A stretch of 64,000 bases of DNA from JAVSMW01 sp032027005 (GTDB lineage Bacteria > Bacillota > Thermincolia > Thermincolales > UBA2595), in the NCBI GenBank assembly GCA_032027005.1, contig JAVSMW010000005.1:62001-126000 (forward strand). The letters are read 5' to 3'. Position 1 is the first letter of the stretch. Each line of letters begins with the position of its first letter. The notes beneath the pieces were generated by a model that was given only the letters and a program-made list of their open reading frames with translations, searched no databases and had not been told where the DNA came from. The position numbers were made by a program, and so were the translations under genes. Below are positions 53,057-61,436 of the stretch, one piece after another.

Positions 53057-53106
53057 ACCAAACATTTGGTTAGTTTTATTTTAAGGTTTATAGTCGTACT
53101 CAACAA
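53057..53106 (-). promoter_or_regulatory. Promoter and TetR-type operator of the UbiD operon
   Basis: TTGTTG (53106-53101), 17-base spacer, TAAAAT (53083-53078), then AACCAAA-CA-TTTGGTT at 53056-53071 over the expected transcription start. It is a near-copy of the module at 34500-34550, and the leader to ubiD is about 390 bases. Confidence 0.65.
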
Positions 53107-53170
53107 GCATTTTATTTTGAATGATTAATTTATGATGCTAAACAGTCTTTTTTGGCACCCTAACGGAAAT
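53057..53170. repeat. Duplicated intergenic module R3, copy 2
   Basis: Matches 34500-34614 across operator, promoter, the ATTAATTTATGATGCTAAAC stretch and one 34-mer (53137-53170). Differences are mostly in the spacer between the -35 and -10. Confidence 0.75.
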
Positions 53171-53202
53171 GATTCCAAAAAACTTGTGTGTTCTAGGCAA
53201 TG

Positions 53203-53235
53203 AAAAAAGCCTCATACACAAAAATGTAGGAGGCT
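53203..53235 (-). terminator. Terminator of the BenE-like gene
   Basis: On the minus strand AGCCTC-TACAT and GTGTA-GAGGCT pair with a T loop, followed by TTTTTT. Confidence 0.75.
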
Positions 53236-53337
53236 ATGGATTCTCATTAAGTTTGGTATAAAAAAAACCCAAAAACCTAAGTTTTGAGGTCATACAAAAC
53301 CCTTTATTCTCACAAAGATTGAAATAAAATTAAACGA

Positions 53338-54609
53338 TTACTGAGCCACAGCATCATCAACCTCAGTTTTGATTACAGGCATACTGCTCTTCTCAAAATC
53401 CTTTTTTTCCATAAACCAGGATATCAGCCATCCCCCTGCTAAAGCCCAAAATGTCGCGCCAATACCAAAAAAGCTGACTCCAGACAAGGCAATTACCAGT
53501 GAGAAAAAAGCCCCCAACTGAAACTTTCCCCCGTGAAAAGAACGCTGCAGGCTGTTCAGGATAACCCACATCAGAACCAGACCGGCTATTAATTTCATTA
53601 GTGCCGCCGGCATTAACAAAATAAAGCTTAAAGCAACTGAAGCAAATAACCCGAAAATGCACATCAAAATTCCGGAGAACCAGGCAGCAACGTAACGCCC
53701 GTCTTTCTCACCCGCTTCCTTTGAGCAGCAGAGGGCAGTCATCATCCCCGCGATACTGGCACTGTGCGCACCAACTATAGAGGCCCGCATCGTCCCCGCC
53801 CCCATCGCAATGGTGATTAAATTTACAGGAGGTTTATAGCCCGCATTCCTGGCAACTGAGATGCCCTGGGCCCCCTCACATCCCAGGGTCATGATAGCAA
53901 TCGGTATAGATATCGCCAGAATCGAGCTGAAAGAAAATTCCGGTAACCATATGGAAGGAAACTGAAAAGAAACTTCGGGGACAGGAATAGACTCGCCTGA
54001 AAATAAATATAAAATCAAAGCTGCGGCCAGAGCACCGATTATTGGCGGAAACTTAGTGAAGTACTTGGTGAATATAAAATAAGTTAATATAGTCACAATA
54101 CCTACCAGGGGCTGGCCGGAAACGGCTTTAATCATGTCGGTGGCAAAATGCAGGAGTGACCCGGCTATCATTGCCATTACAAGTTCCATGGGCAGCCGGG
54201 CCAATATTTTCTCAAACAACCCAAAAACACCGATCAGTAAAAGTATCACACCGGCTATTAAATATGCCCCAATCAATTCCGTAAATTTATATTGAGTAAT
54301 CGCTGTTGTAAGGAGCACGGCAGATGGGATGGACCAGGCACCGGCAATTGGCGCGCCGGTCAATAAAGGCAAAATGATCCCAATCAGTCCGCCGAAAAAA
54401 TAAATCCCAAAGAGCCAGGACAGGGTTTGCTCAGGACTCAGGTTGCCGGTCTGAGCAACTGCCATTACCACCAAAATGGGACCGGTACAGGCCATCAGGG
54501 CAGATACCGCACCTATGCTCAGAGTTTTGGAATTAAGATACTTAGGAATTGATTTAGTGTTATTAATAAAATTTCTGAAATAATATTCTACAGTTTGCCC
54601 ATCCAACAT
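53338..54609 (-). CDS. BenE/NCS2-like aromatic acid or nucleobase permease
   Basis: 423 residues with about 12 membrane segments. AWSIPSAVLLTTAI near residue 90 and the GSLLHFATDMIKAV, TLGCEGAQGISVARNAGYKPPVN (in parts) and GAHSASIAGMMTALCCS regions fit benzoate/H+ symporter BenE-type proteins better than uracil permeases. It lies upstream of the UbiD operon on the same strand but has its own terminator, so it is separately transcribed. A benzoate-like substrate would fit the neighbouring decarboxylase and CoA ligase. Confidence 0.82.
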   Translation of the reverse strand: MLDGQTVEYYFRNFINNTKSIPKYLNSKTLSIGAVSALMACTGPILVVMAVAQTGNLSPEQTLSWLFGIYFFGGLIGIILPLLTGAPIAGAWSIPSAVLLTTAITQYKFTELIGAYLIAGVILLLIGVFGLFEKILARLPMELVMAMIAGSLLHFATDMIKAVSGQPLVGIVTILTYFIFTKYFTKFPPIIGALAAALILYLFSGESIPVPEVSFQFPSIWLPEFSFSSILAISIPIAIMTLGCEGAQGISVARNAGYKPPVNLITIAMGAGTMRASIVGAHSASIAGMMTALCCSKEAGEKDGRYVAAWFSGILMCIFGLFASVALSFILLMPAALMKLIAGLVLMWVILNSLQRSFHGGKFQLGAFFSLVIALSGVSFFGIGATFWALAGGWLISWFMEKKDFEKSSMPVIKTEVDDAVAQ

Positions 54610-54864
54610 AAATAATCACTCCCCACTGAAAATCCATCTACAATTATGAATATTCATTCATAATTTAATTTTAAATTTAATTTACAATATTTTCAACACT
54701 TTAGCTGTGTAACAACAAAATACAGGTATCAACGGTTTCAATCGGGAGGTTTTCAGCAGGTTGACTTCCGTGTTAACTTTAAATACAGAAATATATCCAA
54801 GCATTTCGACATATATTTCTATGAAATGCGGTTTTTTGCGAAATTATTGTGAAGGAGTGTTTGG

Positions 54865-55959
54865 ATGGCAGGACGGGTTATTAACTACTATGCCGGAGGC
54901 AATACGGCTCTGGGATTCTACAGTTTGTATGAATCAAGCCTTAAGGGATTGGACCGGTTATTCATCCTTAAAGGCGGGCCTGGTACCGGCAAGTCTTCAC
55001 TGATGAAAAAAATAGGTCAAAAGTGGGCAGCCAAAAGTTATGATATCGAATTTCTCCACTGCTCCTCAGACAACAATTCAATTGATGGGGTAATAATTCC
55101 TAAATTAAAAGTTGGTATTGTTGACGGCACAGCCCCTCATGTTGTTGAACCCAAAGCCCCCGGCGCAGTCGAAGATTATGTAAACTTGGGTCAGGCCTGG
55201 AACTCATGGCAGTTGGCCCAGAACAAAGATGAGATCATTTCCCTGACAGCAAAAATAAGCAAATCCTTCCAGACAGCTTATGGCTTCTTTGCCCAGGCCC
55301 TGGGGATTCATGATGAATGGGAACATATCTACATTGCGAGTATGGATTTTTCTCAGGCTGACAGCCTTACAGAAGAGTTAATCGAAAAATTCATAGGAGG
55401 AAAAACTTTAGAAAAAACAGCTGATGTAAAGCACCGCTTTCTTGGTGCGGCTACCCCTAACGGGGCTGTTGATTTCATTCAGAATCTGACAGAGGATATC
55501 CCTAAACGCTATTTCCTAAAAGGGCGGCCGGGGACCGGAAAATCCACCCTGTTGAAAAAAATTGCCGCCAAAGCTGAGGCCTCGGGTTTTGATGTGGAAA
55601 TTTATCACTGCGGGTTTGATCCCAACAGCCTCGATATGGTAGCCCTGCGTGAACTGGGGATTGTTATTTTTGACAGTACGGCCCCCCATGAATATTTCCC
55701 GGACCGGGCTAGTGATGAAATCATTGATATGTACACAAGAGTGATTCCGGTCGGTACAGATGAGAAATATGCTGCTCAGCTTTTAGAAATCACTCAGAGA
55801 TATTCAGCGGCAATGGAAGAAGCTACTTCTTACATTGCCCGAGCCAAATCCCTGCATGATGAGCTGGAAAACTTTTATATTGCGGCCATGGACTTTACTA
55901 AGGTTGAAAAACTGCAGCAGGAAATAGATATGGAAATCACAAGACTTAGTGGTGCTTAG
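54865..55959 (+). CDS. Tandem P-loop ATPase of unknown role
   Basis: 364 residues made of two homologous halves, each with a Walker A: LKGGPGTGKSSLMKKIG near residue 35 and LKGRPGTGKSTLLKKIA near 220. Each half also has a matching block: FLHCSSDNNSIDGV...VDGTAPH and YHCGFDPNSLDMV...FDSTAPHEYFPDRA, where the Asp is a likely Walker B. The halves end in IYIASMDFSQ and FYIAAMDFTK. I know such double-P-loop proteins only as conserved firmicute ATPases without assigned function. The last codons (LSGA, stop) lie inside repeat R1 copy C. GAAGGAG precedes the ATG. Confidence 0.85.
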   Translation: MAGRVINYYAGGNTALGFYSLYESSLKGLDRLFILKGGPGTGKSSLMKKIGQKWAAKSYDIEFLHCSSDNNSIDGVIIPKLKVGIVDGTAPHVVEPKAPGAVEDYVNLGQAWNSWQLAQNKDEIISLTAKISKSFQTAYGFFAQALGIHDEWEHIYIASMDFSQADSLTEELIEKFIGGKTLEKTADVKHRFLGAATPNGAVDFIQNLTEDIPKRYFLKGRPGTGKSTLLKKIAAKAEASGFDVEIYHCGFDPNSLDMVALRELGIVIFDSTAPHEYFPDRASDEIIDMYTRVIPVGTDEKYAAQLLEITQRYSAAMEEATSYIARAKSLHDELENFYIAAMDFTKVEKLQQEIDMEITRLSGA

Positions 55960-55970
55960 GCATCGGATAA
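55944..55970 (+). repeat. Repeat R1, partial copy C
   Basis: TTAGTGG-G-TTAGGCATCGGATAA matches the right half of the full copy at about 24000-24026. It supplies the stop codon of the ATPase gene. Confidence 0.65.
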
Positions 55971-55991
55971 AAGCCTCAAATTATTACTATA

Positions 55992-56022
55992 AACCCCAGA
56001 CACGGGCTGTCTGGGGTTTAGC
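55992..56022. terminator. Stem-loop after the ATPase gene
   Basis: AAACCCCAGACA-CGGGC-TGTCTGGGGTTT is a perfect 12-bp stem but has no T-run on either side, so termination is only likely by position. Confidence 0.5.
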
Positions 56023-56123
56023 ATTAATCGACAAATAGCTCATAGATATCCTGTTTTTTGCAGGAATCAATCTCTGTTACAACGAATATTACTCCTAAAA
56101 ATGTCTTCGGAGGACTGGCCCAA

Positions 56124-57284
56124 ATGCAACATGAGGAATATGAATTTGAACCCAGGTTTAAAAAAGAACTAACTCCAGAACAACTGATGCAAGTTATCTT
56201 TGACTATGCAGCCCGGATGAGTAATGAAAGAAATCTGGATGCCCTGCTGATGGTTATGGCGGATATGGGCCGGGAAATGATTGCCGCAGACCGATGTTCC
56301 CTTTGGCTCCTGGACAAGGAAAAGGAAGAACTGTGGACCAAAATAGCCCATGGGGTTCCTGAGTTAAGAGCTCCCAGTCATGCCGGACTGGTAGGCCATG
56401 CCGTTACAACGGGGCAGCCCATCTTTATTGATGACGCTTATCATGACTCCAGGTTTAATCAGGAAATTGACAAAAAGACAGGGTATCGAACCAAGGCTAT
56501 TCTGGTCATCCCTTTCCGTAATAACGAAGGGGAAATCATTGGCGCCTATCAGGCCATAAATAAAATGACAGCAGCAGAAAAGTTCTCCCAAACAGACTTA
56601 GAGCACCTGACCCTGGCTGCGTCTTATTCGGGCAAAACTCTTGAGTCTGCACTGCTGGCCCATGAGATTGAAGAAACTCAAAAAGAGATTATTTTTACGA
56701 TGGGTGAGATTGGTGAAAGCCGCTCCAAGGAGACCGGCAATCATGTCAAAAGGGTGGCCGAATATTCCTACCTGCTGGCCCAGCGCTGTGGTCTTTCTGC
56801 CGAAGAAGCAGAGATCCTCAGGATGGCCTCCCCAATGCATGATATAGGAAAGGTTGCCATACCTGACGCCATCTTAAAAAAACCAGGCAAACTAACAGAT
56901 GAAGAATTTGATACCATGAAAACCCACACTTCCATTGGGTTTAATCTATTGAAGAATTCCCGGCGGCAAATCCTGAAGGCAGCAGCTATCGTGGCCGGCC
57001 AGCATCACGAAAAATGGAATGGCAGAGGATATCCAAACGGTTATGCGGGCGAAGACATCCATATTTATGGCAGGATTACCGCCCTGGCTGACGTTTTTGA
57101 CGCCCTGGGCAGTGACCGGTGTTACAAAAAAGCCTGGGATCTGGACCGCATCCTAAACCTGTTCAAAGATGAGCAGGGTCAGCATTTTGATCCGATGCTG
57201 GTTGACGTTTTTATGGATAGCCTGCCTGACATTTTAGTGATTCGCGATTCTTACGCAGATACTTACGAATCTCCGGAGGTTTAG
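56124..57284 (+). CDS. GAF domain plus HD-GYP phosphodiesterase
   Basis: 386 residues from the ATG at 56124 (GGAGG 10 bases upstream; a TTG at 56058 would add 22 residues). A GAF domain spans about 30-190 (ADRCSLWLLDKEKEELWTKIA, GLVGHAVTTGQPIFIDDAYHD in parts). The C-terminal HD-GYP domain has SPMHDIGKVAIPD and HHEKWNGRGYPNG, so c-di-GMP hydrolysis is likely. No membrane segments; signal input is through the GAF ligand. Neighbours give no clue to the output. Confidence 0.9.
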   Translation: MQHEEYEFEPRFKKELTPEQLMQVIFDYAARMSNERNLDALLMVMADMGREMIAADRCSLWLLDKEKEELWTKIAHGVPELRAPSHAGLVGHAVTTGQPIFIDDAYHDSRFNQEIDKKTGYRTKAILVIPFRNNEGEIIGAYQAINKMTAAEKFSQTDLEHLTLAASYSGKTLESALLAHEIEETQKEIIFTMGEIGESRSKETGNHVKRVAEYSYLLAQRCGLSAEEAEILRMASPMHDIGKVAIPDAILKKPGKLTDEEFDTMKTHTSIGFNLLKNSRRQILKAAAIVAGQHHEKWNGRGYPNGYAGEDIHIYGRITALADVFDALGSDRCYKKAWDLDRILNLFKDEQGQHFDPMLVDVFMDSLPDILVIRDSYADTYESPEV

Positions 57285-57313
57285 GGCCAATTTCAAAAAA
57301 AGGGCGTGGTAAA

Positions 57314-58264
57314 GTGAAACATGCAAAATTTCTTGGCAGTACTGAAATCGTTGGTGAACAGGAGCGCTTCGACCAAAGACAGGTGGCCTTTACCAGACTG
57401 GGACAGGGACATCTGGGCGAAGACGTGAAACTTCGCTGGCTGGGCGAATCTCCGGACCCCTTCTGGCGAATATTATATGGATATACCCGCAAAGAAAACA
57501 GTTTTGTAAGCAACCTCCGCAAATCAGTAGATGGTCCGGTCAAACCGGAAATAACCTCGCCAGGCTCACCTGCCGAAACCAGTTTAAAGATTAAAGAGGC
57601 GGCGAAATTTTTCGGTGCTGACCTGGTCGGTATAACAGAACTGGACCAGGCCTATGTCTATAGTCATCGGGGACGAAACACTGACCTGGAAGATGGCTGT
57701 TTTGGCGAAGAAATCATTAATCACCATAAATATGCCATCGTCGTTGGTTATGCTATGGATTACGACCGCATCGAAAAATCCAACAGTTATATTTCTGATG
57801 CCGAAACCGGCAGGGCTTATGCTGAGGTTGCTAAGATTGTTGTGATGCTCGCTCAGTTTATCAGGGAATTGGGATATCCAGCCCGGGCCCACCATTTTCG
57901 TCAGGATGAAGTGCTCCATGTACCCCTGGCTATCTCTGCCGGATTGGGCGAGCTGGGGCGCAATGGCTTCGTGATTTCACCTGAATACGGCCCCCGCTTC
58001 CGGACCGGAGTGGTCACCACCGACCTGCCTGTAGACGTGGAGACCCCGGTAAATCATCATATCCAGGATTACTGCAACTACTGTGGGGTATGTGCCGCTA
58101 CGTGCCCGGCCGGTGCCATTCCGGATGGCGAAATGACTGTGGTCCGTGGAGTCAAAAAATGGGCTATTAATGCAGATGCCTGCTTGACGCACTGGGCTTC
58201 TGACCCTGAAGCTCATTTATGCTGTGCTAAATGTATAAAATATTGTCCTTGTAATACAAAATAA
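57314..58264 (+). CDS. Reductive-dehalogenase-like Fe-S protein without Tat signal
   Basis: 316 residues. RdhA-type features: QERFDQRQVAFTR near residue 15, GLGELGRNGFVISPEYGPRFRTG (in parts) near 210, which resembles the RdhA cobalamin-domain stretch, and two ferredoxin motifs CNYCGVCAATCPAGAI (about 252) and CCAKCIKYCPCN at the C terminus. It is shorter than respiratory RdhA (450-500), lacks a twin-arginine leader and has no rdhB anchor gene beside it, so it is probably cytoplasmic and perhaps not a dehalogenase. QueG shares the fold. GTG start. Confidence 0.78.
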   Translation: MKHAKFLGSTEIVGEQERFDQRQVAFTRLGQGHLGEDVKLRWLGESPDPFWRILYGYTRKENSFVSNLRKSVDGPVKPEITSPGSPAETSLKIKEAAKFFGADLVGITELDQAYVYSHRGRNTDLEDGCFGEEIINHHKYAIVVGYAMDYDRIEKSNSYISDAETGRAYAEVAKIVVMLAQFIRELGYPARAHHFRQDEVLHVPLAISAGLGELGRNGFVISPEYGPRFRTGVVTTDLPVDVETPVNHHIQDYCNYCGVCAATCPAGAIPDGEMTVVRGVKKWAINADACLTHWASDPEAHLCCAKCIKYCPCNTK

Positions 58265-58313
58265 AGTTCAACCTCAGGTGGAGTTCTAAACTTCACCTGA
58301 GGTTGAACTTTAT
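58261..58313. terminator. Bidirectional terminator, perfect 20-bp stem
   Basis: ATAAAGTTCAACCTCAGGTG and its reverse complement flank a 13-base loop, between convergent genes. TTTATTTG follows on the plus strand and the mirror on the minus. It is the first part of repeat R1 copy B. Confidence 0.75.
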
Positions 58314-58344
58314 TTGAACCTATCCAGGCGCTAAGCGCCACTTA
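58261..58344 (+). repeat. Repeat R1, copy B
   Basis: CAGGTGGAGTT hairpin followed by TTGAACCTATCCAGGCGCTAAGCGCCACTTA, matching 23915-23973. It contains the stop codon and last codons of deoC. Confidence 0.7.
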
Positions 58345-58990
58345 CAATCTCAATTCCGGCACTGGTGCCTATTCGGTCAGCACCGGCTGCAATCATAGCC
58401 CGGGCGTCTTCTTGGCTCCGAATACCACCAGAAGCTTTGACCCCCAAAGCCTGGCCAACCGTGCGGCGCATTAAACGGACATGCTCCGCAACAGCACCGG
58501 CAGGTCCGAATCCGGTAGAGGTTTTCACAAAATCCAAATTTGTTTTTTTAGCCAGCCGGCAGACTTCAACAATTTGGCCTTCGGTGAGGTAGCATGTTTC
58601 CAGAATCACCTTGATTACCGGCTTGCATACATTATCCCGCAGCCCGGCAAAAAGCTTCATCTCATGCTCAATCAGATCCATCCTGTTGTTCAGGACCTGA
58701 CTTACATTTAATACGTAATCCAGCTCACGGGCCCCCAACTGCATAGCGTGTTCAGCCTCAAAAAGTTTAGTTTCCGGAGTATTGGCCCCCAGGGGGAAAC
58801 CTATTACAGTGCAGACTTTAACCTGGCTGCCCTCCAGCAGTTCCGCCGCCTGGGCTACATACCCGGGATTGATACATACTGAAGCGAACCCATATTCTAC
58901 TGCTTCCTCACACAGTTTCTTTATCTGGCCCGTGGTGGCATTGGCCTTTAACAATGTATGGTCAATCATTTTGGCAATTTCACTGGACAT
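58331..58990 (-). CDS. deoC: Deoxyribose-phosphate aldolase
   Basis: Cleaves 2-deoxyribose 5-phosphate to acetaldehyde and glyceraldehyde 3-phosphate in deoxynucleoside use. The 219-residue class I aldolase has IDHTLLKANAT at the start, GFPLGANTPETKLFEA near 65, ARELDYVLNVSQ with the catalytic Asp, NLDFVKTSTGFGPAGA with the Schiff-base Lys near 155, and GVKASGGIRS with the helper Lys. The C terminus IVSGA-stop falls inside repeat R1. It stands alone. Confidence 0.94.
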   Translation of the reverse strand: MSSEIAKMIDHTLLKANATTGQIKKLCEEAVEYGFASVCINPGYVAQAAELLEGSQVKVCTVIGFPLGANTPETKLFEAEHAMQLGARELDYVLNVSQVLNNRMDLIEHEMKLFAGLRDNVCKPVIKVILETCYLTEGQIVEVCRLAKKTNLDFVKTSTGFGPAGAVAEHVRLMRRTVGQALGVKASGGIRSQEDARAMIAAGADRIGTSAGIEIVSGA

Positions 58991-59045
58991 GGTTCATCAT
59001 TCCCCTATCAATTTTATTGGAATCTGCCAGCTATCTTGGCATTAA

Positions 59046-59105
59046 TTTGATTATATCCGAAAAAAGCGGCAAGTGCGCACCAATTTTTCTTAAAACATGA
59101 CGCAG
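59046..59105. repeat. Dispersed repeat R2, copy 1
   Basis: TTTGATTATATCC-AAAAA-GC-GCAAGTGC-CACCAATTTTTCTTAAAACATGACGCAG matches 61578-61637 almost base for base (sequence given in pieces by motif). Fills most of the gap between deoC and mntA. Confidence 0.75.
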
Positions 59106-59180
59106 TGAGTGCAGAGTTTGAGAGTTCGAGACATAAAAAAATGAATAGCCATAGAATGCTATCACCCTCATAGTCTAATC

Positions 59181-59501
59181 TCAGATAAGTGCATCTCTCG
59201 AATAAAACTTAATCCCAACCCGGTCTATGTGTCTTCGCAAATCCTGATTTTTTAATGACCTATAATCTAACACATCAACCATATAGGGAATTGGCAATTT
59301 CTCATTGATATATGATCCCAAAGTTAATGCTAGGCTCTCCGTACATTCTTTTCCCTTAATGGCTAAATCGATATCACTGCCTTTTTTATAATTTCCTTTT
59401 GCTCTACTACCAAATATAATAACTTCTTCTACTTGAGGGTAGTGAGTAAAAGTTTCCATCAACATTCTGAAAGATTTTTCTGTAATTCCAAATTGATTCA
59501 T
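59181..59501 (-). CDS. mntA: MntA-type nucleotidyltransferase antitoxin
   Basis: 106 residues with GSRAKGNYKKGSDID near residue 31, exactly the GS-X10-DxD motif of minimal nucleotidyltransferases. In the MntA-HepT (type VII) systems the MNT protein AMPylates and silences the HEPN toxin. It overlaps the upstream hepT-like gene by 4 bases in the same order as the known pair. A plain HI0073-type housekeeping protein is possible. Confidence 0.8.
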   Translation of the reverse strand: MNQFGITEKSFRMLMETFTHYPQVEEVIIFGSRAKGNYKKGSDIDLAIKGKECTESLALTLGSYINEKLPIPYMVDVLDYRSLKNQDLRRHIDRVGIKFYSRDALI

Positions 59502-59893
59502 TTTACTGCACCTAATTTCAAGAATACTTGATTTAAAGCAGTAAAGTAATCGTTAACGATTAAAGAATACGCTAGCTCAGCCATGGTTTCATCGTATGTA
59601 TGAGCCATTAGATTTCTTTTCTGCAGCATATCTAACCATATTTCACCATCTTCAATAATTTCATACTTAAAAGCCTGTTTAATCGCGTCTCTGGGAAATT
59701 TTGCTTCTACACCTTTTTCTTCCAAATAATCTTTAAGCGTCTTCCAAGCCAATTCAAAGGTAAATTCATAAATTTGAATAACGCCAGCCTTCTCCAACAT
59801 TGAATGATCTGGTTTACTAAGGGCATCTTCTAATTTTTCGAATGCTTTTTGGAAATTACTTAATCGTTGTTTCCACCTTGTATCTGTATCCAA
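59498..59893 (-). CDS. hepT: HepT-like HEPN toxin (HI0074 family)
   Basis: 131 residues, all-helical, of the nucleotidyltransferase-substrate-binding family. KRNLMAHTYDE near residue 92 gives the R-x4-H-x-Y motif of HEPN ribonucleases. TTG start after GAGGTG. First gene of the pair with mntA. The full catalytic motif suggests an active toxin, but no test can be made from sequence. Confidence 0.78.
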   Translation of the reverse strand: MDTDTRWKQRLSNFQKAFEKLEDALSKPDHSMLEKAGVIQIYEFTFELAWKTLKDYLEEKGVEAKFPRDAIKQAFKYEIIEDGEIWLDMLQKRNLMAHTYDETMAELAYSLIVNDYFTALNQVFLKLGAVK

Positions 59894-60101
59894 ATTTCAC
59901 ACCTCACTTTTTCAATATTTTCTAATATTAATTTCTATTATATCCGGCAATTCCCCTGCTAAAAATTTGAAAAATCGGTGATGGTATTGAGTGTTTGAAA
60001 GCGGTGAATCGAAATTCACAATAGACGGTGGGGTATTGCCGAAAACGATACTGTAATCAGCCGCCGGAGAGTGCGAGTTCTGCCTGAACATACTACTTCC
60101 C

Positions 60102-61436
60102 TTAGGATTTAATTAGGAAGCTAGAGAATGTGCTTCCACTTTGCGCGTCGACAAGTACAGCGTCATCATTCACCCAACGGAAACGAATGATATTCCCGTT
60201 AACTGCCCGAGCGTTTTGCAGTGAATCGGTCAGCAATGTCTGTGACTTTGTCGACAAGTTTACCATCACTACGTCAACAACGCCAGCCATCGGGACGGTA
60301 CCATAACCTATCGCAACTTTATTTCCCGAAGGCGACAAACGAGGCTCGCCGTCAAGGTATTCGACAACTCTGGTAATTTCAGAGATTTCTCCTGTTGATA
60401 CATTGACATTGTTAATGAACGCAGTGGAATTGGAACTGCCATCTTCATAACTTTGAGAACACGATTTTCCCATCCTTAACACCGGTTATACTGAAATTCG
60501 GCAGTTTTGGGACATCTACAGCTACAACCGTCTTATTATTAACATCAATCATACGCGTGTCGCCGAGCGCACCTACAACAACATTGCTATCAGTTATGAA
60601 CCCGACAATATCGTTGTCATAGGCGGAGAAATTAATTGGCCTTCTTCTCCGGTTTTGAGGTCAATTCCCCAAACTGATGTTTCGTTTAACTTAGTACTGT
60701 CCCGATTTGTACGGTAAACAATATAATTACCATCAGGACTGATTTTTACGCTATCGACCCAAGTAAGATACCCATCGGGATGAAGCTTCGTGATCCCGAG
60801 GCCGATCTCAGCTTGTGTTTTAGCGGAGTAAGTATCAGATGAGAGCTTAACAGCAGATAAATTGTCAGGATCAATGCGCCAAATCCCCATATCAGTATAT
60901 GCAAGATAGATGTTTTTTTCATAGACATAAATAAAGCTGTATGATTGGTTCCCCCATTCGGCTGGGAAAACAAAGCGATCTTTCCCTACGCTTGCTTTAT
61001 AAAATAAACTCTCATACTCGCCGCTCGATTTATCTGAGATAGCGATCTTAAACGATGTCAGTTTAACTTCGGTTGTCTTCTCCCCAACTAGCGAATATGC
61101 TTTGGTATGCTCGGCAACGAATTTTGCCCGAGTTTCGGCAAGGTTGTTTATGCCGGGAAGATCTTGGCCCTGCGCATCGACTATGCCGTTAGGGTAGAGT
61201 ATACTCATCATTTCAGCATATTCTTTATCGCTGATTGCGTCAACTAACAGAACCGCGCCACTCTCCCCGACCATAACATTACTGACATTTTCTCCGTATG
61301 GAACAGCGGTCAGCATTTTTTCGCTCGTAGTCGACAAGCTTGATGCTTATATTGCCTGTGAAATAGCGACCCCAAGAAGGGTAAGCGCAATTGCTATAGG
61401 TATGATTCTTGACCATTTTTTCGTGATTATGATCAT
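60102..61436 (-). pseudogene. Decayed secreted beta-propeller (TolB/WD40-like) protein
   Basis: A start ATG at 61436 opens a signal peptide (MIIITKKWSRIIPIAIALTL and on to AISQAI) that is cut by TAA at 61349-61347; the same frame continues SSLSTTSEKML and runs to 60594. There it shifts: the next frame carries AYDNDIVGFITDSNVVVGAL and DGKIVFS, then a second shift near 60490 leads to SYEDGSSNSTAFINN... ending at 60102. SPDGNYIVYRTN and LSPSGNKVAIGYG are propeller-blade motifs. Three lesions (one nonsense, two frameshifts) make a pseudogene of about 440 codons. Sequencing error could explain one but not easily all. Confidence 0.85.

Larger units (their letters stand above)
52660..53337. other. 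Regulatory gap between UbiD operon and BenE-like gene
   Basis: A 678-base gap without a supported gene. From right to left it has the terminator of the permease gene, the 34-mer and promoter/operator module, and about 380 bases of AT-rich leader before ubiD in which I see no clear riboswitch. Confidence 0.6.

Noticed and set aside
54761..55003. 80-codon plus-strand frame before the ATPase gene
   Set aside because: It overlaps the ATPase in another frame and lacks a ribosome site.
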